A DNA stretch of 64,000 nucleotides, taken from assembly GCA_963513935.1 (NCBI GenBank), contig OY740765.1, forward strand, positions 116,193,362 through 116,257,361, in the 5' to 3' direction. Of the stretch, positions 21,793 to 32,279 are shown piece by piece. Within the stretch, counting starts at the first letter, position 1, and each line of letters starts with the position of its first letter. Both the position numbers and the translations under genes were made by a program. This DNA comes from Aphrophora alni (Eukaryota; Arthropoda; Insecta; Hemiptera; Aphrophoridae). Below the pieces are notes generated by a model that worked only from the letters and a program-made list of their open reading frames with translations, did no database searches and was not told the origin of the DNA.

Positions 21793-22025
21793 AAAAATCT
21801 CTGTCTTTATTGGTTTATATGAAAAGGAAGAAGAGAACGTAAAATAAAGACTACTAGGATTTTAATACAATAATGATTTGTGAACCGAAAGTGAACAGGA
21901 GTTGGTGAAGAAAGATCTGATAATAATGATGAAAGAGAGATGAAGAATACATGAAAAAATTTAGATATGGTAAAAGCCCTTGGGATTGCCTTGGTCGTAC
22001 TCATTATAAGTGAGTACCTTATAGT
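21793..22025 (-). mobile_element. Family A, right flank of the A-B-A arrangement
   Basis: Reverse-strand A with AAAATAAAGACTACTAGG and GGGATTGCCTTGGTCGTACT, ending in ATTATAAGTGAGTACC. Moderately diverged in the centre. Confidence 0.6.
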
Positions 22026-22089
22026 TAACCCAACAATAATATTATATAATGAGTGCTTTGAGGTTTTGGAGGGGAGGCTACTGAGAATT

Positions 22090-24231
22090 TTAAATATGTA
22101 TTATTATATGATCAACAAGTAATCACCAATATTAGATCTATTATTATATGACTGATAAGTAATCACCAATATTTAGATATATTATTATATGACTAATAAG
22201 TAATCAACATATTTAGATGTATTATTATATGAATGATAAGTAATCACCATTATTTAGATTTATTATCATGTGACTCATAAATAATCCACATATTTAGATG
22301 TATTATTATATGAATGATAAGTAATCACCATTATTTAGATTTATTATCATGTGACTCATAAATAATCCACATATTTAGATGTATTATTATATGAATGATA
22401 AGTAATCACCATTATTTAGATTTATTATCATGTGACTCATAAATAATCCACATATTTAGATGTATTATTATATGAATGATAAGTAATCACCATTATTTAG
22501 ATTTATTATCATGTGACTCATAAATAATCCACATATTTAGATGTATTATTATATGAATGATAAGTAATCACCATTATTTAGATTTATTATCATGTGACTC
22601 ATAAATAATCCACATATTTAGATGTATTATTATATGAATGATAAGTAATCACCATTATTTAGATTTATTATCATGTGACTCATAAATAATCCGCATATTT
22701 AGATGTATTATTATATGAATGATAAGTAATCACCATTATTTAGATTTATTATCATGTGACTCATAAATAATCCACATATTTAGATGTATTATTATATGAA
22801 TGATAAGTAATCACCATTATTTAGATTTATTATCATGTGACTCATAAATAATCCACATATTTAGATGTATTATTATATGAATGATAAGTAATCACCATTA
22901 TTTAGATTTATTATCATGTGACTCATAAATAATCCACATATTTAGATGTATTATTATATGAATGATAAGTAATCACCATTATTTAGATTTATTATCATGT
23001 GACTCATAAATAATCCACATATTTAGATGTATTATTATATGAATGATAAGTAATCACCATTATTTAGATTTATTATCATGTGACTCATAAATAATCCACA
23101 TATTTAGATGTATTATTATATGAATGATAAGTAATCACCATTATTTAGATTTATTATCATGTGACTCATAAATAATCCACATATTTAGATGTATTATTAT
23201 ATGAATGATAAGTAATCACCATTATTTAGATTTATTATCATGTGACTCATAAATAATCCGCATATTTAGATGTATTATTATATGAATGATAAGTAATCAC
23301 CATTATTTAGATTTATTATCATGTGACTCATAAATAATCCACATATTTAGATGTATTATTATATGAATGATAAGTAATCACCATTATTTAGATTTATTAT
23401 CATGTGACTCATAAATAATCCACATATTTAGATGTATTATTATATGAATGATAAGTAATCACCATTATTTAGATTTATTATCATGTGACTCATAAATAAT
23501 CCACATATTTAGATGTATTATTATATGAATGATAAGTAATCACCATTATTTAGATTTATTATCATGTGACTCATAAATAATCCACATATTTAGATGTATT
23601 ATTATATGAATGATAAGTAATCACCATTATTTAGATTTATTATCATGTGACTCATAAATAATCCACATATTTAGATGTATTATTATATGAATGATAAGTA
23701 ATCACCATTATTTAGATTTATTATCATGTGACTCATAAATAATCCGCATATTTAGATGTATTATTATATGAATGATAAGTAATCACCATTATTTAGATTT
23801 ATTATCATGTGACTCATAAATAATCCACATATTTAGATGTATTATTATATGAATGATAAGTAATCACCATTATTTAGATTTATTATCATGTGACTCATAA
23901 ATAATCCACATATTTAGATGTATTATTATATGAATGATAAGTAATCACCATTATTTAGATTTATTATCATGTGACTCATAAATAATCCGCATATTTAGAT
24001 GTATTATTATATGAATGATAAGTAATCACAAATATTTAGATGTATTATTATATGACTGATATGTATCACAAATAATTAAATGTATTGTTCAATGACTGAT
24101 AAGTAATCACCAATTCTTAGATATATTATTATATGAACAGTAAGTAATCACAAATTATGTCATATATTATTACATGAACATTAAATAATGTCAATTATTT
24201 GTATGTATGTATTATATGACCAGTAAGTAAT

Positions 24232-24290
<59 letters not shown>

Positions 24291-25165
24291 AAATGACAAG
24301 TAAGTAATCACAAATATTGACGTATATTATTATAAGACTAGTAAGTAATTATAAATATTGAAAAATATTATCTTATCACTAGTAACTAATCACAAATATT
24401 GGCAGCTATTATTATATGATGTAAAAGTAACCACCAATATTTAGATGTATTATTTTTTTACTAATAAGTAATCACCTATAGTTAAATATCTTATTAAATT
24501 ACTAGTAATTATATACACATATATTTACATGGTTTATTAAATGACTAATATATAATCACAAATATTTAGATCTATTATTATATGATCATAAAATAATCAC
24601 CAATATTTACACGTATTATTATTTGACCACTAATTAATCACCAATATTTTACACGTATGATCAGTAAGTATTCAACATTACTTACACATATTAATATACG
24701 ACCAGTAAGTAATTACCAATATTTACACGTATTATTTTATATTCAGTAAGGGATCACCAATATTTACACGTATTATTATATATACAGTAAGTAATCAACA
24801 ATATTTGTACATTTATTTTATATTTCGTAAGTAATCACACATATTTACACATTTTATTGTGTATACAGTAAGTAATCAACAATATTTGTACATTTATTTT
24901 ATATTTCGTAAGTAATCACACATATTTCCCATTTCATTATATATTCAGTAACCACCAATAATCGTACTTATTTATTCAGTAAGACATCATCAATATTTAC
25001 ACTTGCTATTAATTATTTTACCCGTATTATTATGTGGCCGGTAAGAAATCACCAATAATTAGATTTATTAATACATAATCAGTAAGTAATCACTAATATC
25101 TATACGTATTATTATGTGACCAGTAAGTAATCACCAATATTTAGATGTATTATTATATACCATAA
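22090..25165. repeat. Satellite array, ~40-bp monomer
   Basis: Tandem monomers of about 40 bp built on TATTATTATATGACTGATAAGT.. type words, then AATCACCAATATTTAGATG. The left edge (22090-22250) and the right third (24010-25165) hold diverged, irregular monomers; the centre is the homogenised 81-bp dimer. This edge-to-centre gradient is typical of arrays evolving by unequal exchange. An (AT)n run interrupts it at 24237-24286. Confidence 0.9.
22250..24010. repeat. Homogenised 81-bp dimer core of the satellite
   Basis: About 22 units of exactly 81 bp. Each has one half with TTATCATGTGACTCATAAAT and one with TATATGAATGATAAGTAATC. Units appear identical except for a single A/G site: CCGCAT replaces CCACAT at 22691, 23258, 23744 and 23987, i.e. 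units 6, 13, 19 and 22. Confidence 0.95.
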
Positions 25166-25199
25166 ATATTATTATTGAATTGTAGTTGTGCCTATTATT

Positions 25200-25594
25200 T
25201 TTTTTTTTAGACAGTAGCGTACATCCAAGGCGTTTTAAAATCAACTATACCTCTGCGTTTAATTTACCTTATTGTACGGTTATAAGAGAAGAGTCCTTAC
25301 TACTGTGAAATCAATATTGCGTAAAGGTGGGAAATGACTTATCAGTACAGAACAAAACTGATCTTATCAGAACATGTCAAACATTAGTTACCGCACATTG
25401 TTAATTAAGATAGACCAGAATATGTACTCACCGATGGACTAAATTACCACTCAGCCATTCTGCCAAGTAGATACATAAAGGTTCCTCGCAGGTAGCTATT
25501 CTTCCTTGTAGGATGTGAAGGTTCATCCTGCACTTTAAAAATATTAACTTTTTATTTTTATAAATTAAATAGTGTAAATTTTTTTTTCTTTTGG
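25200..25594. other. Unique-looking DNA, no firm feature
   Basis: A T tract ending TTTTAG at 25210 looks like a 3' splice site on the plus strand but no matching donor follows. On the minus strand, AATGGCTGAGTGGTAA (25449-25464) resembles a tRNA A box, but no B box follows. Confidence 0.3.
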
Positions 25595-25840
25595 TTTAAA
25601 GTTGAAAAAGCTCTCGATCATCGTCGCCTTATAAAGAGAAAAATGCAAATAATATAAAGACCCCCATCTCTCGAACACTGTATTAGTGACAGGGTCAGAA
25701 AAGAACAAGTGTTGGTTAAAAGAGACCTGATAGGAAAGGCCAAATAGAAGGATCTGACTCAAGACACAAAAAAGCATATATATCGAGCTAGGCTCCTTCG
25801 GGATTGTCCAACCCGAACACAATTAAAGTGAGCCCCTGAG
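25595..25840 (-). mobile_element. Family A, full length
   Basis: AAAGCTCTCGATCATCGTCG to GGGATTGTCCAACCCGAAC, then the flank AAAGTGAGCCCCTGAGGGG. One of the more complete copies. Confidence 0.7.
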
Positions 25841-25845
25841 GGGTG

Positions 25846-25935
25846 TAAACATTAAATTGTGAAGCAATACAACAGTTATGGAGTACTATTGCTGTTGTTT
25901 AGTAGGGAGCCTAGTGTACATCGAAATACATCTTT
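25846..25935 (+). repeat. ~90-bp dispersed repeat shared with 55408
   Basis: ACATTAAATTGTGAAGCAAT, then ACAACAGTTATGGAGT and CTATTGCTGTTGTTTA recur at 55408-55490 with a similar continuation (..GACATCGAAA). No other copies were noticed. Confidence 0.6.
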
Positions 25936-26290
25936 ACTCATAAACAACTACAAAACGCTGCTTAGTTGTGAGAGTTAAACAATTGATTATAGACTGACAA
26001 AATAGACGATATTGTGGATGTTGTATTCCTCCTTTCTCTCAATACAGTGTAGGGTGGGAAGCGCGCGTGATCAGTATTAGTTTATTATTATGGTAGCCCT
26101 TTCATACTTTCTAACGTTGTAATAATAACGCTGCATGTTGAGTGTCAGTAGACTTACCATTTGAGGTAAAACAGACCTTTCTGCCTAACGACGAGGCAAT
26201 CGAGTCGGCAGAGCAGCGAGAAATAACAACAAAATATGTATCTGTTTTTAAAGTCATTTGTTAATGATAGATTTATCATATTATTTAAAA
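25936..26290. other. GC-richer unique patch
   Basis: At 26155-26225 the minus strand reads a GC-rich leader, then TTACCTCAAATG directly followed by GTAAGT. This resembles an exon end at a splice donor, but neither a clear 3' splice site nor an open frame across it is present. Confidence 0.3.
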
Positions 26291-27120
26291 TGGTTTAATT
26301 GAATATTTGTCAACCAATCGTTTGTATAAAAATTAATACACGACGTTTCGCTAGTATAAATCAACTCTCGTTATAAAGTGTTAAACCTAGAACATATATG
26401 AGAAAAATACCAACATAACCTAGTAGCTTAGGGCCATGTTGAATACTAAAACTAAATCTATAACTAAGAAAAAACTTAAGCCTAAAACGAGGCCTGAACA
26501 GTGAAAGCTAAGACTAAATTTATACGTGATTATATAAACCACCGCACTATACCATAGAAGAAGGAATTAGAATAAGAAAGTCACAAATATAGGGTCTAGC
26601 GTGATACAAAATATCATTAGTTTGGTTACTGGACAACAAAAAGCGCTAGTAGCATCAGGACAAAAAAGGCTTGGCTACTGTATCACAAGTACCGATGCTA
26701 CTAGCGCTTTCTGTTGTCCAGTAACCAAACTAAGTATATTTTATATCACGCTGTTTAACATGGGCTGTTACTTTCTTATTCTAATTCCTTCTTCAATGAC
26801 TACACATAGGACTTTTTGTTGCGTGCTGTCCTTTGTGTAGTGAACGTTTATTTATATTATAAATAAAACATAGGTGTAGTGGTTTTATTTGATTAGGTTT
26901 GTATTTAAGCTTAGTTTTGACCGCTCAGGCCTAGTTTTAGACTTGAGTTATTTTCTTATTTTATAGATTTAGTTTTAATATTCAACATGGCCCTACGCTA
27001 CTAGGTTATGTTGGTGCTTTTCTCTTTTATGTTATAGTTTCACACTTGATAACGAGAGTTGATTTATACCGACGAAACGTCGTGTTTTAGTTTTATATAC
27101 ACAAATCATGCCAAATGTTT
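26291..27120. mobile_element. Foldback Z2 with a second inverted repeat in its centre
   Basis: Left arm: TGGTTTAATTGAATATTTG, then ACACGACGTTTCGCTAG. Right arm: GACGAAACGTCGTGTTTTAG to TGTTTGATTAAACCATATTA. Arms pair for about 250-300 bp, including GAAGAAGGAATTAGAATAAG against its complement at 26773. Both arms carry the ACTTGATAACGAGAGTTGAT-type motif ending in CGAAACGTCG, pointing outwards. The right arm has about 130 bp extra (26800-26930). Confidence 0.8.
26599..26757. mobile_element. Small hairpin element inside Z2
   Basis: Two arms of about 62 bp (AGCGTGATACAAAATATCAT.. and its near-complement ending ..TATATTTTATATCACGCT) enclose a loop of about 35 bp. They share TTGGTTACTGGACAACA and AGCGCTAGTAGCATC exactly. 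The open frame across it is a by-product. It is either a MITE that hit the loop of Z2 or its innermost core. Confidence 0.85.
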
Positions 27121-27536
27121 GATTAAACCATATTAATAAAATATCATCATTCCGAGAGGAGTTAAGTTTTGAAAAATTGTATTTGTTTATAATATTTTAT
27201 TACAATATTATAATTTTAAAGTCAAAAATAAATGAAAAGTAAACAATGTTTTTACAGCACGCTGAAGTTCGTTAGCTAGTTCCACAGTCATGTCATTAAT
27301 TACAGTGTCACGAGAATTAAATTAAGGACAAAATAATGCTTTCACCAGCCCCACGCTAAAATTAAACTGCAAAAACTCTTTTTCTTCATCGAGTGCATGA
27401 CAGCAACAACATTATTACGCGCACTTAACATGATGTGTCCAGCTTTATAACGTATTGATAAATAGTTAGTCTCAGATTTTTAACCATAGAGCAATGAAGT
27501 ACCTAAATTTTTGTCGTTTACTGCGACCTTACCCAT

Positions 27537-27755
27537 CGTTTATAGTGAGTACAAGTTTGGCAATCCCGAAGGTCCTACCTGGAACTACACTTTTTCAAGT
27601 ATTCTTGGGTTAGATACTTCTCTTTTATCTTTTCAACCGGGTCTCTACCAACATTTTTTTCAACCCAGACGCTATTAGAATTGTTCATTTTCTTTTCTTA
27701 CTTTCATTAAAGGCGATGATGACAGAGAGGTTGTTTGTCTTTAAACAAAAAGAAA
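27537..27755 (+). mobile_element. Family A copy
   Basis: TTTGGCAATCCCGAAGGTCC, GGGTTAGATACTTCTCTTTT, CAACCGGGTCTCTACCAAC and AAGGCGATGATGACAGAGAG. About 20 bp around the GGGGTCTTTATTTT part are missing. Confidence 0.65.
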
Positions 27756-27759
27756 AAAA

Positions 27760-28107
27760 TACTGCAACCTTAGATACACTACTTATATCGTTTTTATTCA
27801 CCAGTCTTGTGTAACGATTTGGTTTCATTGTGGTTTAATATTAATGCATTCCTTATAACCCAATTTTCGATAGCAATAACGTCAATATTGAATTTTGGTA
27901 CAAGCGTCAATCGACTGTGAATATTAATTTGCTAGACGTCAGCATGCAACAGATACTTTGAATACCTCAATATACTATATACATAATGTATGTTAATAAT
28001 AAATAACATTGGTCCAAACACAGAACCCTGAGGTACACCCATAATAATAGGTAACCAGATTAATAATTAATAATTAATACGATTTTTCACCAGACTTAAC
28101 ACATTGG
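27760..28107. other. AT-rich DNA, nothing recognised
   Basis: No family or exon pattern. Confidence 0.4.
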
Positions 28108-28333
28108 TATATTATGAAAAGCTAAGTTATATTATCAATTACTATGGTATATACCACGGTATATTATAGAATCACCAAGTATTATCTGGAATACTAAGAT
28201 ATATTGTGAAATACTATTGTATACAATGGAATAGTAAAGTATATTATAAAATACTATTGTACTTTGTGTAATATTAAGGTATATTATGGAGTAAAAAGAT
28301 ATATTATGGAATTTTGTAGTATATTATGGAATA

Positions 28334-28375
<42 letters not shown>

Positions 28376-28485
28376 TATTGTGTATTGTATATTGTGTAAT
28401 AATAAGGTACATTATGGAATACTATGGTATATTAAGAATTAAAAACTAATTCATATTATGGAATATTGTAGTATATTATTATGGA
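28108..28485 (+). repeat. Degenerate ~20-bp minisatellite
   Basis: Units like GGAATACTAAGGTATATTAT repeat about 16 times with many substitutions. An (AT)n run at 28337-28371 has expanded inside it. Apparent reading frames rich in I/Y are artefacts of the repeat. Confidence 0.75.
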
Positions 28486-29319
28486 TCACTTTGTTTTACA
28501 ATTCGGTGTAGCCGGTGGAAGAAAAAATGTCGTTATATTGGCATATTTATAATACGCGTCAACTAGAAGTTAGATTTTTCATTTTTACAAAATGAATTGC
28601 TAAATGTTTATTACGCTAAAAGCTTGAAATCCTAACCTCAATTTTGTTCAAGAGGTTTCTATAACTTTTACTTTAAAATGCGTTCGTAGCTATGAATTAT
28701 GTTTTGATTATACAAACTTTGATAATTCGAATCTCAAGGGAGAGGTTTCGCTATGGTTTTCGAGTTATAAAGGATAAGTAAATTCGAAATTAGATTTACA
28801 AAGTCTTCATAGAAATTAATAAACTAAGTAAAGTAAATATGTTATTCAAGAAACAAAATTAGTTATACAAAATAAAGCAAACAGACAGTTAAATTTGTTT
28901 TAAACGAAATGGGCACTTTAAGCTTATATGTAGGACAAGATCTAAGCCTATTAGAGCAACCGCAAGGCAGTCTGGCGATGGTCCATGAATCATTGAACAC
29001 TGTTTATTTAATAAAACTCCCGAATAACCCATTCTAACCGACTAACACTCGGAGAAACCAGTTTTGATAATTTAGGTACAATGATTACTAATTAAGAAAC
29101 TTAAAATATAACTACTAAATATCGTTATACACACACCTAATTCAAGATATGTTGGCCCTTGTGTGTCTTACAACCGAAATACATCCAATTAAACTAATAC
29201 CGGCTGGTCAAGTAATATTACAGACCCCGGGAAAACCCCGTCGCCACTGCTCACTAATTTTACTAGAACAATTAAAAACGAACAGAAACTAATCGTCATC
29301 AAAAATGTCAATTCGGTAG
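28486..29319. other. Unrecognised sequence up to the gap
   Basis: No family was identified. A less AT-rich stretch at 28920-29000 and GACCCCGGGAAAACCCCG near 29222 look unique. Confidence 0.4.
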
Positions 29320-29519
29320 NNNNNNNNNNNNNNNNNNNNNNNNNNNNNNNNNNNNNNNNNNNNNNNNNNNNNNNNNNNNNNNNNNNNNNNNNNNNNNNNN
29401 NNNNNNNNNNNNNNNNNNNNNNNNNNNNNNNNNNNNNNNNNNNNNNNNNNNNNNNNNNNNNNNNNNNNNNNNNNNNNNNNNNNNNNNNNNNNNNNNNNNN
29501 NNNNNNNNNNNNNNNNNNN
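29320..29519. other. Assembly gap, 200 N
   Basis: Exactly 200 N, a conventional placeholder length, so the true size is unknown. Its right edge is a long AG tract. Confidence 0.99.
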
Positions 29520-29699
<180 letters not shown>

Positions 29700-29849
29700 T
29701 CGATTTCTACAAAATTCCGTTTGTTTTACAGCTCTATCTAAATTATAACAAGATATTAAACTGTTTTGATATTTTTAGAACACTCTGTATGTTGTATATG
29801 CTGAAATAATATACAGAATAAACGGCTAAGTTTTAACCACCATCTTGAA

Positions 29850-29975
29850 TTTGGAATATTATGGAATAAATTATTCTAAAATAAATAATTCTAATAATTC
29901 TAATTTATTTATTCTAATAAATAAAATAAATAAATAATTATAATAGAATAAATAATTCTAATAATTATGATCAGA
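29850..29975. repeat. AATAATTCT-type low-complexity repeat
   Basis: Short irregular units of ATAATTCTAATAA and AATAAATAAA. Confidence 0.7.
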
Positions 29976-30039
29976 TAAATTATTATGCATGACGTTGTTT
30001 TAAAGATAAGAGCGATAACAATTATTCCGTGTTGAATAA

Positions 30040-30250
30040 ACGCGAAAAAAACCTCTCCGTCAACATTGCCTCGTAAAAAAAGAAGAAGAAACGATCCCCT
30101 AGCCCTCGAAAAGTAGCGTCAAAGCCGGAAAAGAAAAAAAGCTGGATAAGAAAGAGCTGATGGGAAAAAAGAAAGAGAGGGATGTAACCCTTGACTGAAT
30201 CAAAGATGTAGATCTACCTAGATTCCCTCGGGGTCAAGGTCGTACACATT
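30040..30250 (-). mobile_element. Family A copy abutting inverted B
   Basis: AAAACCTCTCCGTCAACATT to GATTCCCTCGGGGTCAAGG. Its 5' end joins B directly, so A(-), B(-) and A(+) follow each other to 31232. Confidence 0.65.
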
Positions 30251-30741
30251 TCGATACATAGATCAAGTTTGGTAATCGAAAAATAATTTCGACCTGCATC
30301 TTTGACTGAACTTCATATTTTATGGCCTAAGGGAACCGAAAAAGTGATTTTGATCCGTCTGTCGTCATTGTCATCGTCTGTACGTATAGCGGCCACAAAA
30401 TTTTTAAGATAAGAACTTGAAATTTTTTATAAGGGACTATAGTGTGCTATAATCCAATTTTTCTGAATTTCAATAGTGTTCTATTGAAAAACGGAATTCA
30501 AAATGGCGGCCATTTTAAACAGTTTTTGACCATATCTCGTATGTTATTCAACTTATAAACACAAACCATTTAAATACATAATTTCAGGTTTCAATTCTTC
30601 ATAGGTTATCTTCCACTTATCTAAGATGACAAATACTCGAAATTATTGCCTCAAATTTAATTTCCATACCTTACCTCTCAACAAAATTTGATATGCATAT
30701 AATTACGAGATGTGGCAGTATCAGGCCATATATAACTTCTA

Positions 30742-30921
30742 TACAGTATAACAAACACACAGAACACAATTGCAGTTGTGGTTTGGTTGGTGTATCACTG
30801 AGGAGGGCGGCCTTGTCGTTGAAACGCGTCTGATACTTAGGAGTGTTTTTTTTTATGAGAATTGTGTTCTGTGTGTTTGTTATACTGTATAGTTTTTCTC
30901 ATAAGTCAAGCTCAACATTTA
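30742..30921 (+). mobile_element. Family X2: young Penelope-type short insertion
   Basis: 180 bp inserted in B and flanked by a perfect 14-bp direct repeat, ATATATAACTTCTA (30728-30741 and 30922-30935), the target-site duplication. Two perfectly matching 33-bp arms (30739-30771 and 30860-30892, starting CTATACAGTATAACAAACAC) surround a core almost identical to the 3' end of the Penelope-like relic at 47240-47880. The perfect arms and TSD imply a recent insertion. Inverted pLTR arrangements with 5' truncation are usual for Penelope-like elements. Confidence 0.8.
30792..30836 (+). ncRNA. Candidate type I hammerhead ribozyme in X2
   Basis: Helix I: GUAUCA (30792-30797) pairs fully with UGAUAC (30831-30836). 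Core box CUGAGGA (30798-30804) fits CUGANGA. Helix II: GGCGGC-CUU-GUCGUU, including G-U pairs, with one extra G after the box. GAAA (30821-30824), then a one-pair helix III C-GC-G and the cleavage triplet GUC (30828-30830). Minimal-helix-III hammerheads are known from Penelope-like elements. The extra base and wobble-rich helix II are reasons for doubt about activity. Confidence 0.6.
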
Positions 30922-31012
30922 ATATATAACTTCTAGCCTCGCTAGGGAGAGACACGGACACGAGCGAAACGAGTGGATACATCGCATGTACGAAGTCCAT
31001 TATCGCCTAGCC

Positions 31013-31232
31013 AAGGGACCTAGCTGGATCTACACATTTCTTTGTATAGTCTTGGGTTAAATCCCTCTCTTAATTTTTTTTATCAGGTCTCTCTTGGCCA
31101 ACTCTTGTTCTTTTCCTACTCTGACGCTATTAGAGTATTCGAAGGCTAGAGGTATTTATTTTATGTTTTTTTCTATCTTTCTTGTACAAGGCGATGATGA
31201 ATAAGAAGTGTTTTACCTTTAAATAAGAAAAA
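31013..31232 (+). mobile_element. Family A copy
   Basis: GGGACCTAGCTGGATCTACA, TAGTCTTGGGTTAAATCCCT, ATCAGGTCTCTCTTGGCC, GACGCTATTAGAGTATTCGA and AAGGCGATGATGAATAAG. Well preserved, but the GTGTGGCAATCCC start is replaced by the B junction. Confidence 0.75.
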
Positions 31233-31289
31233 AAAACTATTTTTGCTTACCAACTTTATAATTTCAACAATTTGTTTTTAGATTTTCAG

Positions 31290-31735
31290 TGGTCAAATTA
31301 GTGAAATTCTTCCAAGTAATATTTGTCTGACAAATTTTGTAAAATTCCATAACTCTTCCAGATTTTCACAATGATATTCCATAATATTCTGACCACATTT
31401 ATGAAATTTTGTAACTTTTTCAGATTCTACATAGTGAAATTCCATAACATTCTGACCACTTTTGTAAAATTCCATAACTTTTCCAGATTTTTATAGCGAA
31501 ATTTCACAATATTATGACTACCTTCATGAAATTTCATAACTTTTCCAAGATTTCCTTCACTAACATTGTAAAACCCCTTGACGATTTCAAGCTTTCTCAG
31601 TCAACTTTTTTAAATTCTCTAGCTTTTTAAAGTTGTCCCTGACTACCTTTGTACAATTTCCTGACTTTTCCAAAATTTCTTTGGACATTTATACAAAAAT
31701 TCTATAACTTTTTCAGGATTTCTTTACAGCTAGGG
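31290..31735 (-). repeat. 63-bp minisatellite, codon-periodic
   Basis: About seven units of roughly 63 bp, e.g. GATT marks at 31361, 31423, 31486 and 31549. Because 63 is divisible by 3 the minus strand keeps one frame across three units (31475-31293): SGQNVMEFHYVESEKVTKFH, then KCGQNIMEYHCENLEELWNF. Units beyond 31500 are frameshifted. It may be a relic of a 21-residue protein repeat or a minisatellite that is open by chance. Confidence 0.7.
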
Positions 31736-31769
31736 ATCTATTTTCTCCTTTAAACAACAAGAAAATAAA

Positions 31770-31905
31770 ACTTATCCTACTAGATAAGACACTTGATCTA
31801 CCAATATAATTTAACATTTTCTACAAGGCCCAAGAACCAACTTTTGGGTATTAAATTTAGAGGATCTGCTTGTACGATGAGGTTAGAAAAGTATCATGAT
31901 GGCAC
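31770..31905 (-). mobile_element. Family B end fragment
   Basis: ACTTGATCTACCAATATAAT, CTACAAGGCCCAAGAACC, TTAGAGGATCTGCTTGTACG and GTATCATGATGGCA are the inverted start of B. Confidence 0.6.
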
Positions 31906-32279
31906 ACTTTGTTTTAAATTTAGCCCAATGTGAAAATATATATAAATTTGTATTTTTCTTGTCGTTTATGTAATCATGATATCAGAAATGTAAAAAACAT
32001 TTCCGAATTTAAATATTCTACAAAATAAGTTAAACCTGCTTTGTTATAAAACCATGCCCGAGCTGAACTTTACATGTAGTTTAGTTTGGAAAGTTATTGC
32101 TATTTTCAATGAAATATCTATTCACTGCGGAGCCTTATCTTTTATTGAATATATTCTTCTATATAAAATGTGTTTCCAAGTTATAAAGGTCATGGTATTA
32201 AACGTCTACTTGTAGATGGCGACCTTCGATTTGCAGAGGTGACGCCAATGTACAGTAAGTTCAAGTTATACAGTAAAAT

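Larger units (their letters stand above)
30251..31010 (-). mobile_element. Family B, inverted, split by an X insertion
   Basis: Landmarks in reverse order: AGTTTGGTAATCG, TGGCCTAAGGGAACCG, CGTCATTGTCATCGTC, TCAAAATGGCGGCCATTTTA, AAGATGACAAATA and CGAGCGAAACGAGTGG. It is interrupted at 30742-30921. Confidence 0.7.

Noticed and set aside
22250..24010. CRISPR-like regular array
   Set aside because: Units are contiguous 81-bp dimers with no unique spacers, in a eukaryotic context; this is a satellite.
25449..25464. tRNA A-box-like AATGGCTGAGTGGTAA on the minus strand
   Set aside because: No B box, acceptor stem or cloverleaf in the following 90 nt.
26150..26225. Exon-like end CTCAAATG/GTAAGT on the minus strand
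   Set aside because: No convincing 3' splice site or promoter, and the GC-rich stretch before it has stops in the relevant frame.
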